Shown here piece by piece: positions 1 to 7,171 of a stretch of DNA of 52,614 nt (position 1 is the first letter of the stretch; each line of letters opens with the position of its first letter). The position numbers and the translations under genes are program-made. The stretch is from JBBDJG01 sp040880005. Its GTDB lineage: Bacteria; Actinomycetota; Thermoleophilia; Solirubrobacterales; JBBDJG01. The notes beneath the pieces were generated by a model. The model was not told the origin of the DNA and ran no database searches. It saw nothing but the letters and a program-made list of their open reading frames with translations. The DNA is taken from positions 1 through 52,614 of the forward strand of contig JBBDJG010000001.1 in assembly GCA_040880005.1 (NCBI GenBank). Reading direction: 5' to 3'.

Positions 1-47
1 GGTGGGGCCAAATCAAGCCATCACAGTGGGGCCAAGTCTGGTCAGCA
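1..47. mobile_element. Terminal inverted repeat of an IS21-like element (left edge)
   Basis: Read leftwards from base 47, this end starts TGCTGACCAG and contains two TGGCCCCAC-type subrepeats separated by GTGATGGC. The same arrangement, in inverted orientation, forms the right edge of the window (52568-52614). Several internal repeats in each end are typical of IS21-family termini. The body of the element, including any istA/istB, would lie to the left of the window, so family assignment rests on terminus architecture only. The resident sequence starts at about base 48, and the pilin promoter region lies right beside it. Confidence 0.5.
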
Positions 48-112
48 TTCCCACGCGAGCAAGCTCCAAGCCCCGAGCCGCGCATGGGGTCCGTACATCC
101 GTCCAGATGGGG

Positions 113-141
113 TCAAGACCCTAGGGTCGCGAGTCGATACA
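113..141 (+). promoter_or_regulatory. Possible pilin promoter with embedded 12-bp palindrome
   Basis: A weak -35-like TCAAGA (113-118) and -10-like GATACA (136-141) are separated by 17 bp. A perfect 12-bp palindrome, GACCCTAGGGTC, occupies 117-128, overlapping the -35 and spacer, where a repressor would block polymerase. Each hexamer matches the consensus at only 3 of 6 bases, so the palindrome is the firmer observation. It is the only promoter-like signal between the IS end and the first pilin gene. Confidence 0.25.
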
Positions 142-192
142 GGCTGGGAAGCAAGAGGGCCGAGTAGCCGCGGTGCCATGGGGGCGCTGGAG

Positions 193-217
193 GGGCTGTT
201 CGGGTCCTGAACAGCCC
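193..217 (+). promoter_or_regulatory. Hairpin in the 5' leader of the first pilin gene
   Basis: GGGCTGTTC (193-201) pairs perfectly with GAACAGCCC (209-217) around a 7-nt loop. It ends five bases before the ribosome binding site AAGGAGGA of the first pilin gene and has no T-run, so a leader-stabilising or translation-affecting stem is more likely than a terminator. Confidence 0.45.
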
Positions 218-238
218 ATATCAAGGAGGAGCAAAGAC

Positions 239-784
239 ATGTTGCAGAAACTCCGCGAGCGCGCCCAGAACGAGAAGGGATTCACCCTGATCGAGCTTCT
301 GGTCGTGATCCTGATCATCGGCATCCTCGCCGCGATCGCCATTCCGTCGTTCATCAACCAGAGGGGCAAGGGCAACGACGCCGAGGCAAAGTCGGCAGTC
401 GTCACCGCCACCGAGGCGACGGAAACCTGTGCGACCGACAACGCCGGCAGCTACGCGAACTGCCGGAAACTCCCGGCCGCAAACATGACAGCCCTCGTGG
501 ACATTGAGCCGACGTTGAACGACGTTGGTCCGCCGAACGGCACTCGTCTGGCATTGGGTGCAGTGAGCGCGAATACCACTGCGGCCACCATTGCTGGCGA
601 GGACTGTGCAGGGAACCCGGCAGCGGGCTCCTACGCCGTGTGTGTCATGTCTACGCGCAGCCCAACCCAAGTGAGGTTCAGACTCGACCGGTTTGCGGAC
701 GGTACGACCGTGCGTTCCTGCACACTCGGTACCGAGACAAACCAAGGTGGCTGCCCGGCGAACTCCAACTGGGGTCAGCAGTAG
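239..784 (+). CDS. Type IV prepilin, probable major pilin (first of three)
   Basis: Type IV pilin precursor, cleaved and N-methylated by a prepilin peptidase and assembled into a surface fibre. The 181-aa product has a short basic leader and the class III signal KGFTLIELLVVILIIGIL, with cleavage expected between Gly14 and Phe15 and the conserved Glu at mature position 5. The hydrophobic helix is followed by a globular domain with several Cys residues, ending in a C-to-C stretch and a Trp near the C-terminus. A PTLND motif about residue 99 recurs in the next two genes. The start is the ATG at 239, preceded by a strong AAGGAGGA; a longer frame open to 173 lacks a ribosome site. It is the only pilin gene followed at once by a strong terminator (820-849), which fits an abundant major subunit, although that role is inference. 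Confidence 0.88.
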   Translation: MLQKLRERAQNEKGFTLIELLVVILIIGILAAIAIPSFINQRGKGNDAEAKSAVVTATEATETCATDNAGSYANCRKLPAANMTALVDIEPTLNDVGPPNGTRLALGAVSANTTAATIAGEDCAGNPAAGSYAVCVMSTRSPTQVRFRLDRFADGTTVRSCTLGTETNQGGCPANSNWGQQ

Positions 785-819
785 AAGAGCAGCACTGCTG
801 CTTTCAGCAGATTGCGAAA

Positions 820-849
820 AGGCGGGCCGCGAGGGCCCGCCTTTGTTTT
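820..849 (+). terminator. Intrinsic terminator after the first pilin gene
   Basis: GGCGGGCC (821-828) pairs with GGCCCGCC (834-841) around a 5-nt loop and is followed by TTTGTTTT (842-849), the best factor-independent terminator in the window. Partial read-through would give the first pilin more transcript than the genes downstream. Confidence 0.85.
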
Positions 850-924
850 GGTTGCATGACGGGCCGGCTCCCCATACTGGATTGCGGCTCAAGTTCAGGC
901 CAGTACGTGACCGATAGGCCACGC

Positions 925-1380
925 ATGAAGCGGAACCGGCGCCAAAAGCGAAGACATCTGTCGGCCAATGACGGCTTCAGCCTCGTCGAGCTGCTGGTGG
1001 TGCTGATCATCATCGGCCTGCTCGCCGCGATCGCGATTCCGCGCTTCATCGACCAGCAGAACAAGGCCCATGATGCCGAGGCCAAGACCGCGGCGCGAAC
1101 GGCGTTCGTGGCGATCGAGACCTACGAGATGGACCATCACGGCTACGGTGGCGCCGATGTAGCAGGAGCACTCGAGCAGGTGGACCCCACCCTGAACGAT
1201 GCCCCCAACCTGCAAGTCGCGGTTGACCCCGGCGGTGACGGATACACACTGAGCACCGAGTCGGATTCGGCTACGCCGGTCACATTTACGGTTAGGCGCG
1301 ATCCCACCTCCGTCCCACCTGTCGTTCGTTCCTGTAGTCCGATAGCGACCGGCGGCTGCAGCTCGAGCGGCGACTGGTAG
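925..1380 (+). CDS. Type IV prepilin-like protein (second of three)
   Basis: A 151-aa prepilin with a very basic leader (MKRNRRQKRRHL) and a class III signal with cleavage before Phe in GFSLVELLVVLIIIGLL. The helix ends AIAIPRFIDQQNKAHDAEAK, close to the third pilin. The globular part has the shared DPTLND motif and ends in C..(7)..C and a terminal Trp, suggesting a C-terminal disulfide loop. It is shorter than the first pilin and lacks its central Cys pairs. The ATG at 925 is used; a GTG at 907 in the same frame is possible, and neither has a clear ribosome site. Likely role: minor pilin or alternative subunit (inference from order and size). Confidence 0.82.
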   Translation: MKRNRRQKRRHLSANDGFSLVELLVVLIIIGLLAAIAIPRFIDQQNKAHDAEAKTAARTAFVAIETYEMDHHGYGGADVAGALEQVDPTLNDAPNLQVAVDPGGDGYTLSTESDSATPVTFTVRRDPTSVPPVVRSCSPIATGGCSSSGDW

Positions 1381-1495
1381 CGGCGCCAGGGCGCCCGGGC
1401 CGGAGCCTGGACGGGCAGGCGACACGCCGGCCGGTGTCCATGCGATTGGCTTGCGCGATTAGCGTTTTGCCGCCAAGCTGGACTCAAGGGCAGGG

Positions 1496-1933
1496 ATGAT
1501 CGGCAAGCTAGACAAGCGGGGAAACGGGGCGCAAGTCGTGGGCCTCGGACGCGAGGGCGGGTTCAGCGTGGTCGAGCTGCTGGTGTCGATCCTGATCGTC
1601 GGCATCCTCGCCGCAATCGCGATCCCCAATTTCCTGAATCAGCAGAGCAAGGCTCAGGGCGGCCAGGCGAAGACCGCGGCACGTAGCGCGCAACTAGCCA
1701 TGGAGACCTGTGCCGCCGACGATTACGGTCGGTACACCAGGTGCGACGTTGGAGCCCTGAGGGGCATCGATCCTACTTTGAATGACACTCCGAGTCTGGT
1801 TGTCGACAGGCACGAGATCGACAATTACGAACTTCACACGGTCTCGACCTCGACGCAACCGGTCACCTACACGGTCGAGCGGCTCGGCGACGGCACAACG
1901 AGTCGCACGTGCGACCCCAGCTGTAGCTGGTAG
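1496..1933 (+). CDS. Type IV prepilin-like protein (third of three)
   Basis: A 145-aa prepilin with a leader of about 22 residues ending in Gly-Gly and the segment GFSVVELLVSILIVGILAAI, so cleavage before Phe with Glu at mature position 5. It keeps the DPTLND motif and a Cys pair early in the head domain that aligns with the first pilin (TCA.DD.G.Y..C), and it ends in a short C-x3-C-S-W. The 115-bp gap upstream contains GC-rich inverted repeats but no T-run. Together the three genes look like tandem duplicates that diverged in head domain length and Cys content. Confidence 0.82.
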   Translation: MIGKLDKRGNGAQVVGLGREGGFSVVELLVSILIVGILAAIAIPNFLNQQSKAQGGQAKTAARSAQLAMETCAADDYGRYTRCDVGALRGIDPTLNDTPSLVVDRHEIDNYELHTVSTSTQPVTYTVERLGDGTTSRTCDPSCSW

Positions 1934-2013
1934 CGATCACCGCGTAGCCGTCATCGTGGCTTCGGGGCGGCCATGTAAAGTCGCGGGCCAGTGATGCCGA
2001 CAATCATGGCCCG

Positions 2014-2805
2014 GTGGAAGCAAGCGCTTACGAGATAGTGGCTGTGGCCATCGCGGGCCTCGCGGTGGGAAGTTTTCTCAACGTCGTCGCGCACCGGCTG
2101 CCGCGCGGCGAGTCGCTGCTGCGGCCACGGTCGCGTTGCCCGAGTTGTGGAGTGCAGATTGCCGTTTACGACAACGTCCCGGTGATCTCGTGGATCGTCC
2201 TGAGAGGCCGCTGCCGTCACTGCGGCACACGGATCTCCGTGCGCTATCCGCTGGTCGAGGCCGCGACGGCCGCGCTGTTCTTGGCCTGTCTGTTCCAGCA
2301 GGGGACCGATGCCGAGCTGCTGCCCGCGCTCGCGCTGATGGCGACGCTCGTCGCCGTCACGGCCACCGATCTTGAGCACCGGATCGTGCCCAACAAGGTG
2401 ATGGTCGTATCGGCGCTCGCCGCGGTCGTGCTCTGGGCGATCGCGGACCCGTCTCAGCTATTGGACAACTTGCTGGCCGCCGCGATCGCGGGGGGGTCGT
2501 TGCTGCTGGTCTCGGAGCTGTTCCGCCTGCTGCTTGGAAGGGATGCGCTCGGGATGGGTGATGTCAAGCTCGCCGCGGTGATGGGGCTCTATCTCGGGTC
2601 GGCGGTCGCGCCCGCTCTGTTCGTGGGTTTTGCCGCCGGTGCAGTCGCCGGAATCGCCGCCGCCCGCATCGCAGGCGCTCGCGGCCCCGATGCGCGCCGC
2701 TACGCCATTCCGTTCGCTCCCTTTATGGCGCTCGGCGGGGTCGTCGGCCAGTTCTGGGGGCCTCAGCTCGTGGACTGGTACTTGCGCGTCTCCGGATTGA
2801 GCTGA
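2014..2805 (+). CDS. pilD: Prepilin peptidase / N-methyltransferase
   Basis: Membrane aspartyl protease that removes the leader from the upstream prepilins and methylates the new N-terminus. The 263-aa protein has the N-terminal A24_N-type methyltransferase region with two CxxC pairs (about residues 41-44 and 66-69), then the peptidase domain with Asp about 119 (TATDLEHR) and the GxGD motif GMGDVKL with Asp about 184. About seven hydrophobic segments fit the family. Start is a GTG at 2014. Both catalytic Asp residues and all four Cys are present, so the enzyme should be active. It lies between its substrates and the pilMNO genes. Confidence 0.93.
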   Translation: MEASAYEIVAVAIAGLAVGSFLNVVAHRLPRGESLLRPRSRCPSCGVQIAVYDNVPVISWIVLRGRCRHCGTRISVRYPLVEAATAALFLACLFQQGTDAELLPALALMATLVAVTATDLEHRIVPNKVMVVSALAAVVLWAIADPSQLLDNLLAAAIAGGSLLLVSELFRLLLGRDALGMGDVKLAAVMGLYLGSAVAPALFVGFAAGAVAGIAAARIAGARGPDARRYAIPFAPFMALGGVVGQFWGPQLVDWYLRVSGLS

Positions 2806-2913
2806 AAAGCCTCTAAAGAGGCGGCCCCAAGGGGTCGATAAGAGCCAGGACGGGCCAGGGGAGGGAACTGGATTGCCCCCAGTAAGCGCTGGCTCCGCCA
2901 CGTTCTCAATCGG

Positions 2914-4338
2914 ATGGGATTGCTCGGAAAAAAGACAAGGTCGGTCGTAGGGCTCGACATCGAGCCCGGGTTCGTTGCCGCGGCCGAGTTCTCGAACAAC
3001 GGCAGCCCCACTCTTAACCGCGCCGCCACATCGGAGCTGATGCCGGGATTGTTCAACGAGGGCGAGGTAACGGATGTCGATGGACTCTCGAATCAGTTGC
3101 GCGCCTTCTTCCGCGACAACAACCTCCCGAAGGTCGTGCGGCTTGGCGTCGCGAGCCAGAAGATCGTCGTGCGCGTGATCGAGCTGCCCGACATCGAGGG
3201 CGAGCAGGAGCTGGAGGCCGCCGTTCGCTTCCAGGCCCAGGAGGAGTTGCCGATGCCGCTCGAGCAAGCCGTGCTCGCGCATCGCGTGCTGGAGAAGTTC
3301 AATGACGGGGAGACCGCGCGGATGCGGGTGCTGATGGTTGCGGCTCGGCGCGAAACAATCGAGCATCTGCTCACGGCCGCGCGCAAGGCAGGGCTCGACC
3401 CCCAGCTCGTCGACTTGTCAGCGTTCGCGATCGTGCGCGCGTTGTACGTGCCACCGCACAAGGTTGTGCCGCTCGACGATGGCAACGGCGCTTCCGCTCA
3501 AGCGACGGTCGCGCCACCCGACATCAGCCCATCCGTAGTCGACGCCGGCGAGCACTTCGAGCCGATCGCTTCCGCCGCGCAAGACGACTCGCAGCTCGAC
3601 GATGTGGAGCCCGTCGGTGACGCGCCCGAAGTTGAGTCTCAGCCTGAAGTCGTCCCGCAGCAAGACTTCGAGCCACAGCCACAAGTCGAGCAGGCATCCG
3701 ATGTTGCCGAGGTCTTGCAGCCGATGCTCGACGTGGCAGACGAGGCAACGCCTGAGCCCGAGGCGGCTGCTGCCATTCCGGCAGAGCAGATATTTGCGGA
3801 GCCCGTGGCGCAAACTGAAGAGACCGCGACGCTTTACTGTCACGTCGGCGGACTGACGAATCTGGCAATCGCCGCGGGGACCAACTGCGTCTTCAACCGC
3901 GTGCTCCAGAACGGCATCGAGTCGATGGTGGCAGCGCTCGCGGAGCGCAAGGCACTCACGCTCGAGCACGCTCGTCAATGGCTTCGACACGTCGGTCTCG
4001 AGCGGGAAGTGGAGCAGATCGAGGGTGAGCGTGAGATCGTGGTCGAGGCGCGCAACGTGCTGGTTGGCGGCGTGAGCAAGATCGCGGACGAGATTCGGCT
4101 CTCGCTCGAGTACTACCAGGGCTCCGTTTCGAACGCCCGCCCGGTGGATCGCGTCGTGCTTGCCGGCCCGGCGATCGCCCTCGCGGGCTTCCCGGCAAGG
4201 CTCGAGCACGAAGTGGGGTTGACGGTGGAGCCGCGCAGCCTCGGTGCCATCGCGGTTTCCCCGGGTGCGCTCGACGGCGTTGATGGGGCGCAGTTGACGG
4301 TTGCCGCCGGCTTGGCGATCGACGAGGTGGTGCAGTGA
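2914..4338 (+). CDS. pilM: Type IV pilus assembly protein PilM with long acidic insert
   Basis: Actin-like ATPase on the cytoplasmic face of the pilus machine, which binds the N-terminal tail of PilN. The 474-aa protein begins with the PilM/FtsA fold (VVGLDIEPG), continues through QAQEELPMPLEQ, and ends with the C-terminal half (LSLEYYQG, VLAGPAIALAGF). Between about residues 190 and 303 there is a low-complexity insert rich in Glu, Pro, Gln and Asp that interrupts the ATPase fold; without it the length would match the usual 350 aa or so. The start is the ATG at 2914, and the stop overlaps the pilN start by 4 nt, so the two are translationally coupled. Confidence 0.9.
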   Translation: MGLLGKKTRSVVGLDIEPGFVAAAEFSNNGSPTLNRAATSELMPGLFNEGEVTDVDGLSNQLRAFFRDNNLPKVVRLGVASQKIVVRVIELPDIEGEQELEAAVRFQAQEELPMPLEQAVLAHRVLEKFNDGETARMRVLMVAARRETIEHLLTAARKAGLDPQLVDLSAFAIVRALYVPPHKVVPLDDGNGASAQATVAPPDISPSVVDAGEHFEPIASAAQDDSQLDDVEPVGDAPEVESQPEVVPQQDFEPQPQVEQASDVAEVLQPMLDVADEATPEPEAAAAIPAEQIFAEPVAQTEETATLYCHVGGLTNLAIAAGTNCVFNRVLQNGIESMVAALAERKALTLEHARQWLRHVGLEREVEQIEGEREIVVEARNVLVGGVSKIADEIRLSLEYYQGSVSNARPVDRVVLAGPAIALAGFPARLEHEVGLTVEPRSLGAIAVSPGALDGVDGAQLTVAAGLAIDEVVQ

Positions 4339-5189
4339 GGCCCGTAAACCTGATTCCGGTGGATGAGCGCCGCGGGGCGTCGCGAGCGCGTCCCAAGGGC
4401 GGTGGAAAGGGCGCGTACGTCGTGCTCGGCGTGCTCGGCGCTCTAGTCCTCGGCGTGTTCGTGCTGACGTCCACCAACAACCAGATCAACGAGCACAAGA
4501 GCAAGAAGGCCGAACTGGACAAACAGGCCGCGCAGGCCGAGGGCGTGGCGCAGAAGTTCGCGGCCTACGGCGACACGCAGACCGCCGCTCAGCAGCGCTT
4601 CGACGCGGTGTACGGCGTCGTCAAGGGCCGCTTCGACTTCGAGCGGCGCCTGCGCCAGCTCACGCACGTGATCCCGGACGACGTCACGATCGACACCCTC
4701 AAGGCCACGCTGGACGCAGGTGCGGGCGGCGGGGGCTCCGGTGCGGCCGGTGGCGGACCAGGGAGCGCCGGTGAGTCTGGCGGAGAGGAAGGCGAAGGCC
4801 GTTCCCAGATCCCCGGACCGGCGTTCGAGATGTCCGCCTGCACGAGCAGCGGCGGATGGCCGTCGGTCGCCGTGATGATCACCCGCATGCGCAACATCGA
4901 CGGAGTCACCAAGATCCTTGCGGGCAAGCCCAGCAGGTCTGACTCATCCGGCGACGCGGCCGGTGGCGACGCGGCCGGCGGTGCAGAAGGCGGCGGGTGC
5001 AGCGCGGGCGGCATCACGTTCGATCTCGTCGTCGGCTTTGAGGCTCCGGCGGAGTCTGTGCCGGCCAGCTCGGATCCAGCGGGATCCGCGCGCACCGCGA
5101 CCCAACAGGCGCAAGGAGCTGCCCAGACGGCCGATCAGGCCAACGCCACTGCCGGGTCGGATCAGTCCGGCGGAGGGACCGCACCGTGA
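4335..5189 (+). CDS. pilN: Type IV pilus assembly protein PilN
   Basis: Single-pass inner-membrane protein that links cytoplasmic PilM to periplasmic PilO. The N-terminal MRPVNLIPVDERRG is the PilN tail that docks in PilM. A transmembrane helix follows at about residues 24-44, then a coiled region and a ferredoxin-like domain (RLRQLTHVIPDDVTIDTL). Long Gly/Ser/Ala-rich stretches at about 133-158 and in the last 50 residues are lineage-specific linkers. The start is a GTG overlapping the pilM stop. Assigned from the N-terminal motif, topology and order M-N-O. Confidence 0.85.
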   Translation: MRPVNLIPVDERRGASRARPKGGGKGAYVVLGVLGALVLGVFVLTSTNNQINEHKSKKAELDKQAAQAEGVAQKFAAYGDTQTAAQQRFDAVYGVVKGRFDFERRLRQLTHVIPDDVTIDTLKATLDAGAGGGGSGAAGGGPGSAGESGGEEGEGRSQIPGPAFEMSACTSSGGWPSVAVMITRMRNIDGVTKILAGKPSRSDSSGDAAGGDAAGGAEGGGCSAGGITFDLVVGFEAPAESVPASSDPAGSARTATQQAQGAAQTADQANATAGSDQSGGGTAP

Positions 5190-6073
5190 GGCAGCGCGAC
5201 GTGATCATCCTGGCGGTGATCGGCGTGGTCGTGGTCGTCGGCGGCTATTGGATGCTGCTTCTGTCGCCCAAGCGCAAGGAGCTTGCAAAGCTCGACAAGG
5301 AGGTTGCGGAGCAGCAGCAACAACTCAAGGACGCCCAATCGCAGGCTAGAACGGCTCAGGACGCGAAGGTGAACTTCGCGTCCACCTATGAGACGCTGGC
5401 GAAGATCGGCAAGGCCGCTCCGCCCGCCGGCTCGGTCGATGACGACATTCCCGCGCTGATCCTCCAGCTCGATCACGCGGGGATCGTGAGCAAGACGGCC
5501 CTGGGCTCCATCGAGATGCAAGCTGCTGCCGCTGAAGCCGAAGCGCCCGCTTCCGCTTCGCCGCCAGCATCCGGTGAGGGGTCCGAGGCCGCGCCAAGCA
5601 ACTCCGAAGCACAGGGCGAGACTGCGCCGGCCGCAGGCGGTGAGGCCGCGCCGGCGGCGGGCGGCGAGCAGGCCGCCGCGGCCTCGACGCTGACTCCGGT
5701 GCCGTTCACACTGGACTATTCGGGCGACTTCTTCCGCCTAGAGAACCTGATCAACTACCTCAACAGCATGGTGCATGCCGACGGCAAGGCGCTCAAGATC
5801 AAGGGGCGCCTGTTCAACATCACGGCGATCGAGTTCACCACGTCGGAGACCGAGAGCGGCGGGAGCACGAGCGGCGGCGGTGGCTCGCGCAGCCCGAAGA
5901 TCAAGGCCCTGATCACCGTCGATGCCTTCAGCGTTCCCGGTGAGACTGAGGGCGACGGTGCTGCTCCTGGCGGCGCGGCACCGAGCACAGCCGCCGCTCC
6001 GCCCACGGACGGTGGCGGCCCCGCTGCGAGCTCGGTCCCTCCCGCTCCACCGGCCACCGTGAGGCGTCCATGA
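5186..6073 (+). CDS. pilO: Type IV pilus assembly protein PilO
   Basis: Inner-membrane partner of PilN. The 295-aa protein has a transmembrane helix at about residues 6-26, a coiled coil (about 30-60, Lys/Gln/Glu/Ala-rich) and a periplasmic ferredoxin-like domain with GDFFRLENLINYLN, the part that resembles PilO most clearly. An Ala/Pro/Gly-rich linker at about 112-165 and a Pro/Ala tail flank this domain. It overlaps pilN by 4 nt and the next gene by 4 nt, so the four genes form one transcript with coupled translation. Confidence 0.82.
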   Translation: MRQRDVIILAVIGVVVVVGGYWMLLLSPKRKELAKLDKEVAEQQQQLKDAQSQARTAQDAKVNFASTYETLAKIGKAAPPAGSVDDDIPALILQLDHAGIVSKTALGSIEMQAAAAEAEAPASASPPASGEGSEAAPSNSEAQGETAPAAGGEAAPAAGGEQAAAASTLTPVPFTLDYSGDFFRLENLINYLNSMVHADGKALKIKGRLFNITAIEFTTSETESGGSTSGGGGSRSPKIKALITVDAFSVPGETEGDGAAPGGAAPSTAAAPPTDGGGPAASSVPPAPPATVRRP

Positions 6074-6972
6074 GCGCCGTACGAGGCATGTTCGAGGATC
6101 TGCGAGGAAAGCCCGCGTTGATGATCGTTGCGCTGGCACTGCTCGTTGTGTTGATCGCGATCCCGCTGCTGCTGGCGAAGCCGGTCAAGAAGCCCAGTGA
6201 CGCGGCCACGCCGGCGGCCGTGCCGGCCGCCGGGTCGGGCGACGACGCTATCGCCCAGATCGCAAATGCCCAGCAGCAGGTCACGGATCAGGAACCCTTC
6301 TACGCCCAGACCGGCAAGCGCGTGCGCGACTTCCCGCGCAAGAACCCATTCGGCTCGGTTGCGTCAAGCGCTGAGAGCACGGCCGGGGAGGCCGGCACGC
6401 CGAGCACGGCTGGTGACGACGGGGCAACGACCGGCTCCGGCACGGTCCCCGCCACCACCGGCGGCGGAACAACAGGGACTGGTTCCGGCGGCACCGTCAC
6501 GTACTACAGGTACACAGCGAAGGTGAAGTTCGGCAAGGAGGGCAGCAGACTAGACAAACGTACTCTCAACGGCTTCAGCGCCCTTCCCAGCTCCAACAAT
6601 CCGATCATCATCTTCCTCGGCATTCGATCGGACGGCACGACCGCGGTGTTCCTGCTGTCCTCCTCGGCTACCACAACGGGTGACGGCAAGTGCCAGCCGA
6701 GCGACGACGAATGTTCCTTCATCTATATGACGAAGGGCAACTCGCAGACGATCGAGGCGATAGCCAGCGATGGCGCTGTGACTACCTACACGTTGAAGCT
6801 GACGGGCATCGGCGTCAAACAGGTCTCCGAGCCTCAGGCCTCGTCACGCTCGAGTCACGGGTCCAAGCGCGTCCGCAAGACCGAGGTGCGCAAGCAGCGG
6901 CGCCAGGCCAAGCGCAAGGCCAAGCGGACGCAGAAACGTTTGGTTGGCACGCTCGACGGCGCCGGCTTCTGA
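6070..6972 (+). CDS. Membrane-anchored pilus-operon protein, family not recognised
   Basis: A 300-aa protein with a short cytoplasmic N-terminus, one transmembrane helix at about residues 17-37, and a Ser/Thr/Gly/Ala-rich linker to about residue 140. A compact beta-rich domain follows (YRYTAKVKFGKEG ... IIIFLGIRSDGTTAVFLLSS) with two Cys that could pair, then a strongly basic tail (KRVRKTEVRKQRRQAKRKAK). It occupies the slot where PilP sits in proteobacterial pilMNOP, but has no lipobox and no clear PilP similarity. The DFPRKNPF segment before the linker resembles the R-x-P-F docking segment of some PilP/GspC proteins; that likeness is weak. The basic tail may bind wall polymers or DNA (inference). 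Overlap with pilO shows it belongs to the operon. Confidence 0.6.
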   Translation: MSAVRGMFEDLRGKPALMIVALALLVVLIAIPLLLAKPVKKPSDAATPAAVPAAGSGDDAIAQIANAQQQVTDQEPFYAQTGKRVRDFPRKNPFGSVASSAESTAGEAGTPSTAGDDGATTGSGTVPATTGGGTTGTGSGGTVTYYRYTAKVKFGKEGSRLDKRTLNGFSALPSSNNPIIIFLGIRSDGTTAVFLLSSSATTTGDGKCQPSDDECSFIYMTKGNSQTIEAIASDGAVTTYTLKLTGIGVKQVSEPQASSRSSHGSKRVRKTEVRKQRRQAKRKAKRTQKRLVGTLDGAGF

Positions 6973-7171
6973 CGTAGCGTCAGGAGGTCCACGAACGGGC
7001 TGTCAGGTTGCCCGGGACCCCAGTGGATAGCCTTCAATATATGGCCGGCTTCGCCGGACACCTCAGTCATGAGCGTCCCAACAAGGGGGCTTCGCCCCCT
7101 TTGATCCCCCCTCGTGGGAGAGCGTCAGCCTACGGCTGCCGCAAATCCGTGATGGCGGCCGCCGAGACATA
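6973..7171. repeat. Gap with three triloop hairpins and a CCTCAGTCA motif
   Basis: No gene is seen. The gap holds three perfect short hairpins with 3-nt loops: CCGGC-TTC-GCCGG (7045-7057), an 8-bp stem around TTC (7083-7101), and CAGCC-TAC-GGCTG (7126-7138). The nonamer CCTCAGTCA lies at 7061-7069. The same nonamer next to a triloop hairpin recurs at 20165 between nadK and recN. The second hairpin is followed by TTTGAT and may terminate the pilus operon before aroC. Confidence 0.55.
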
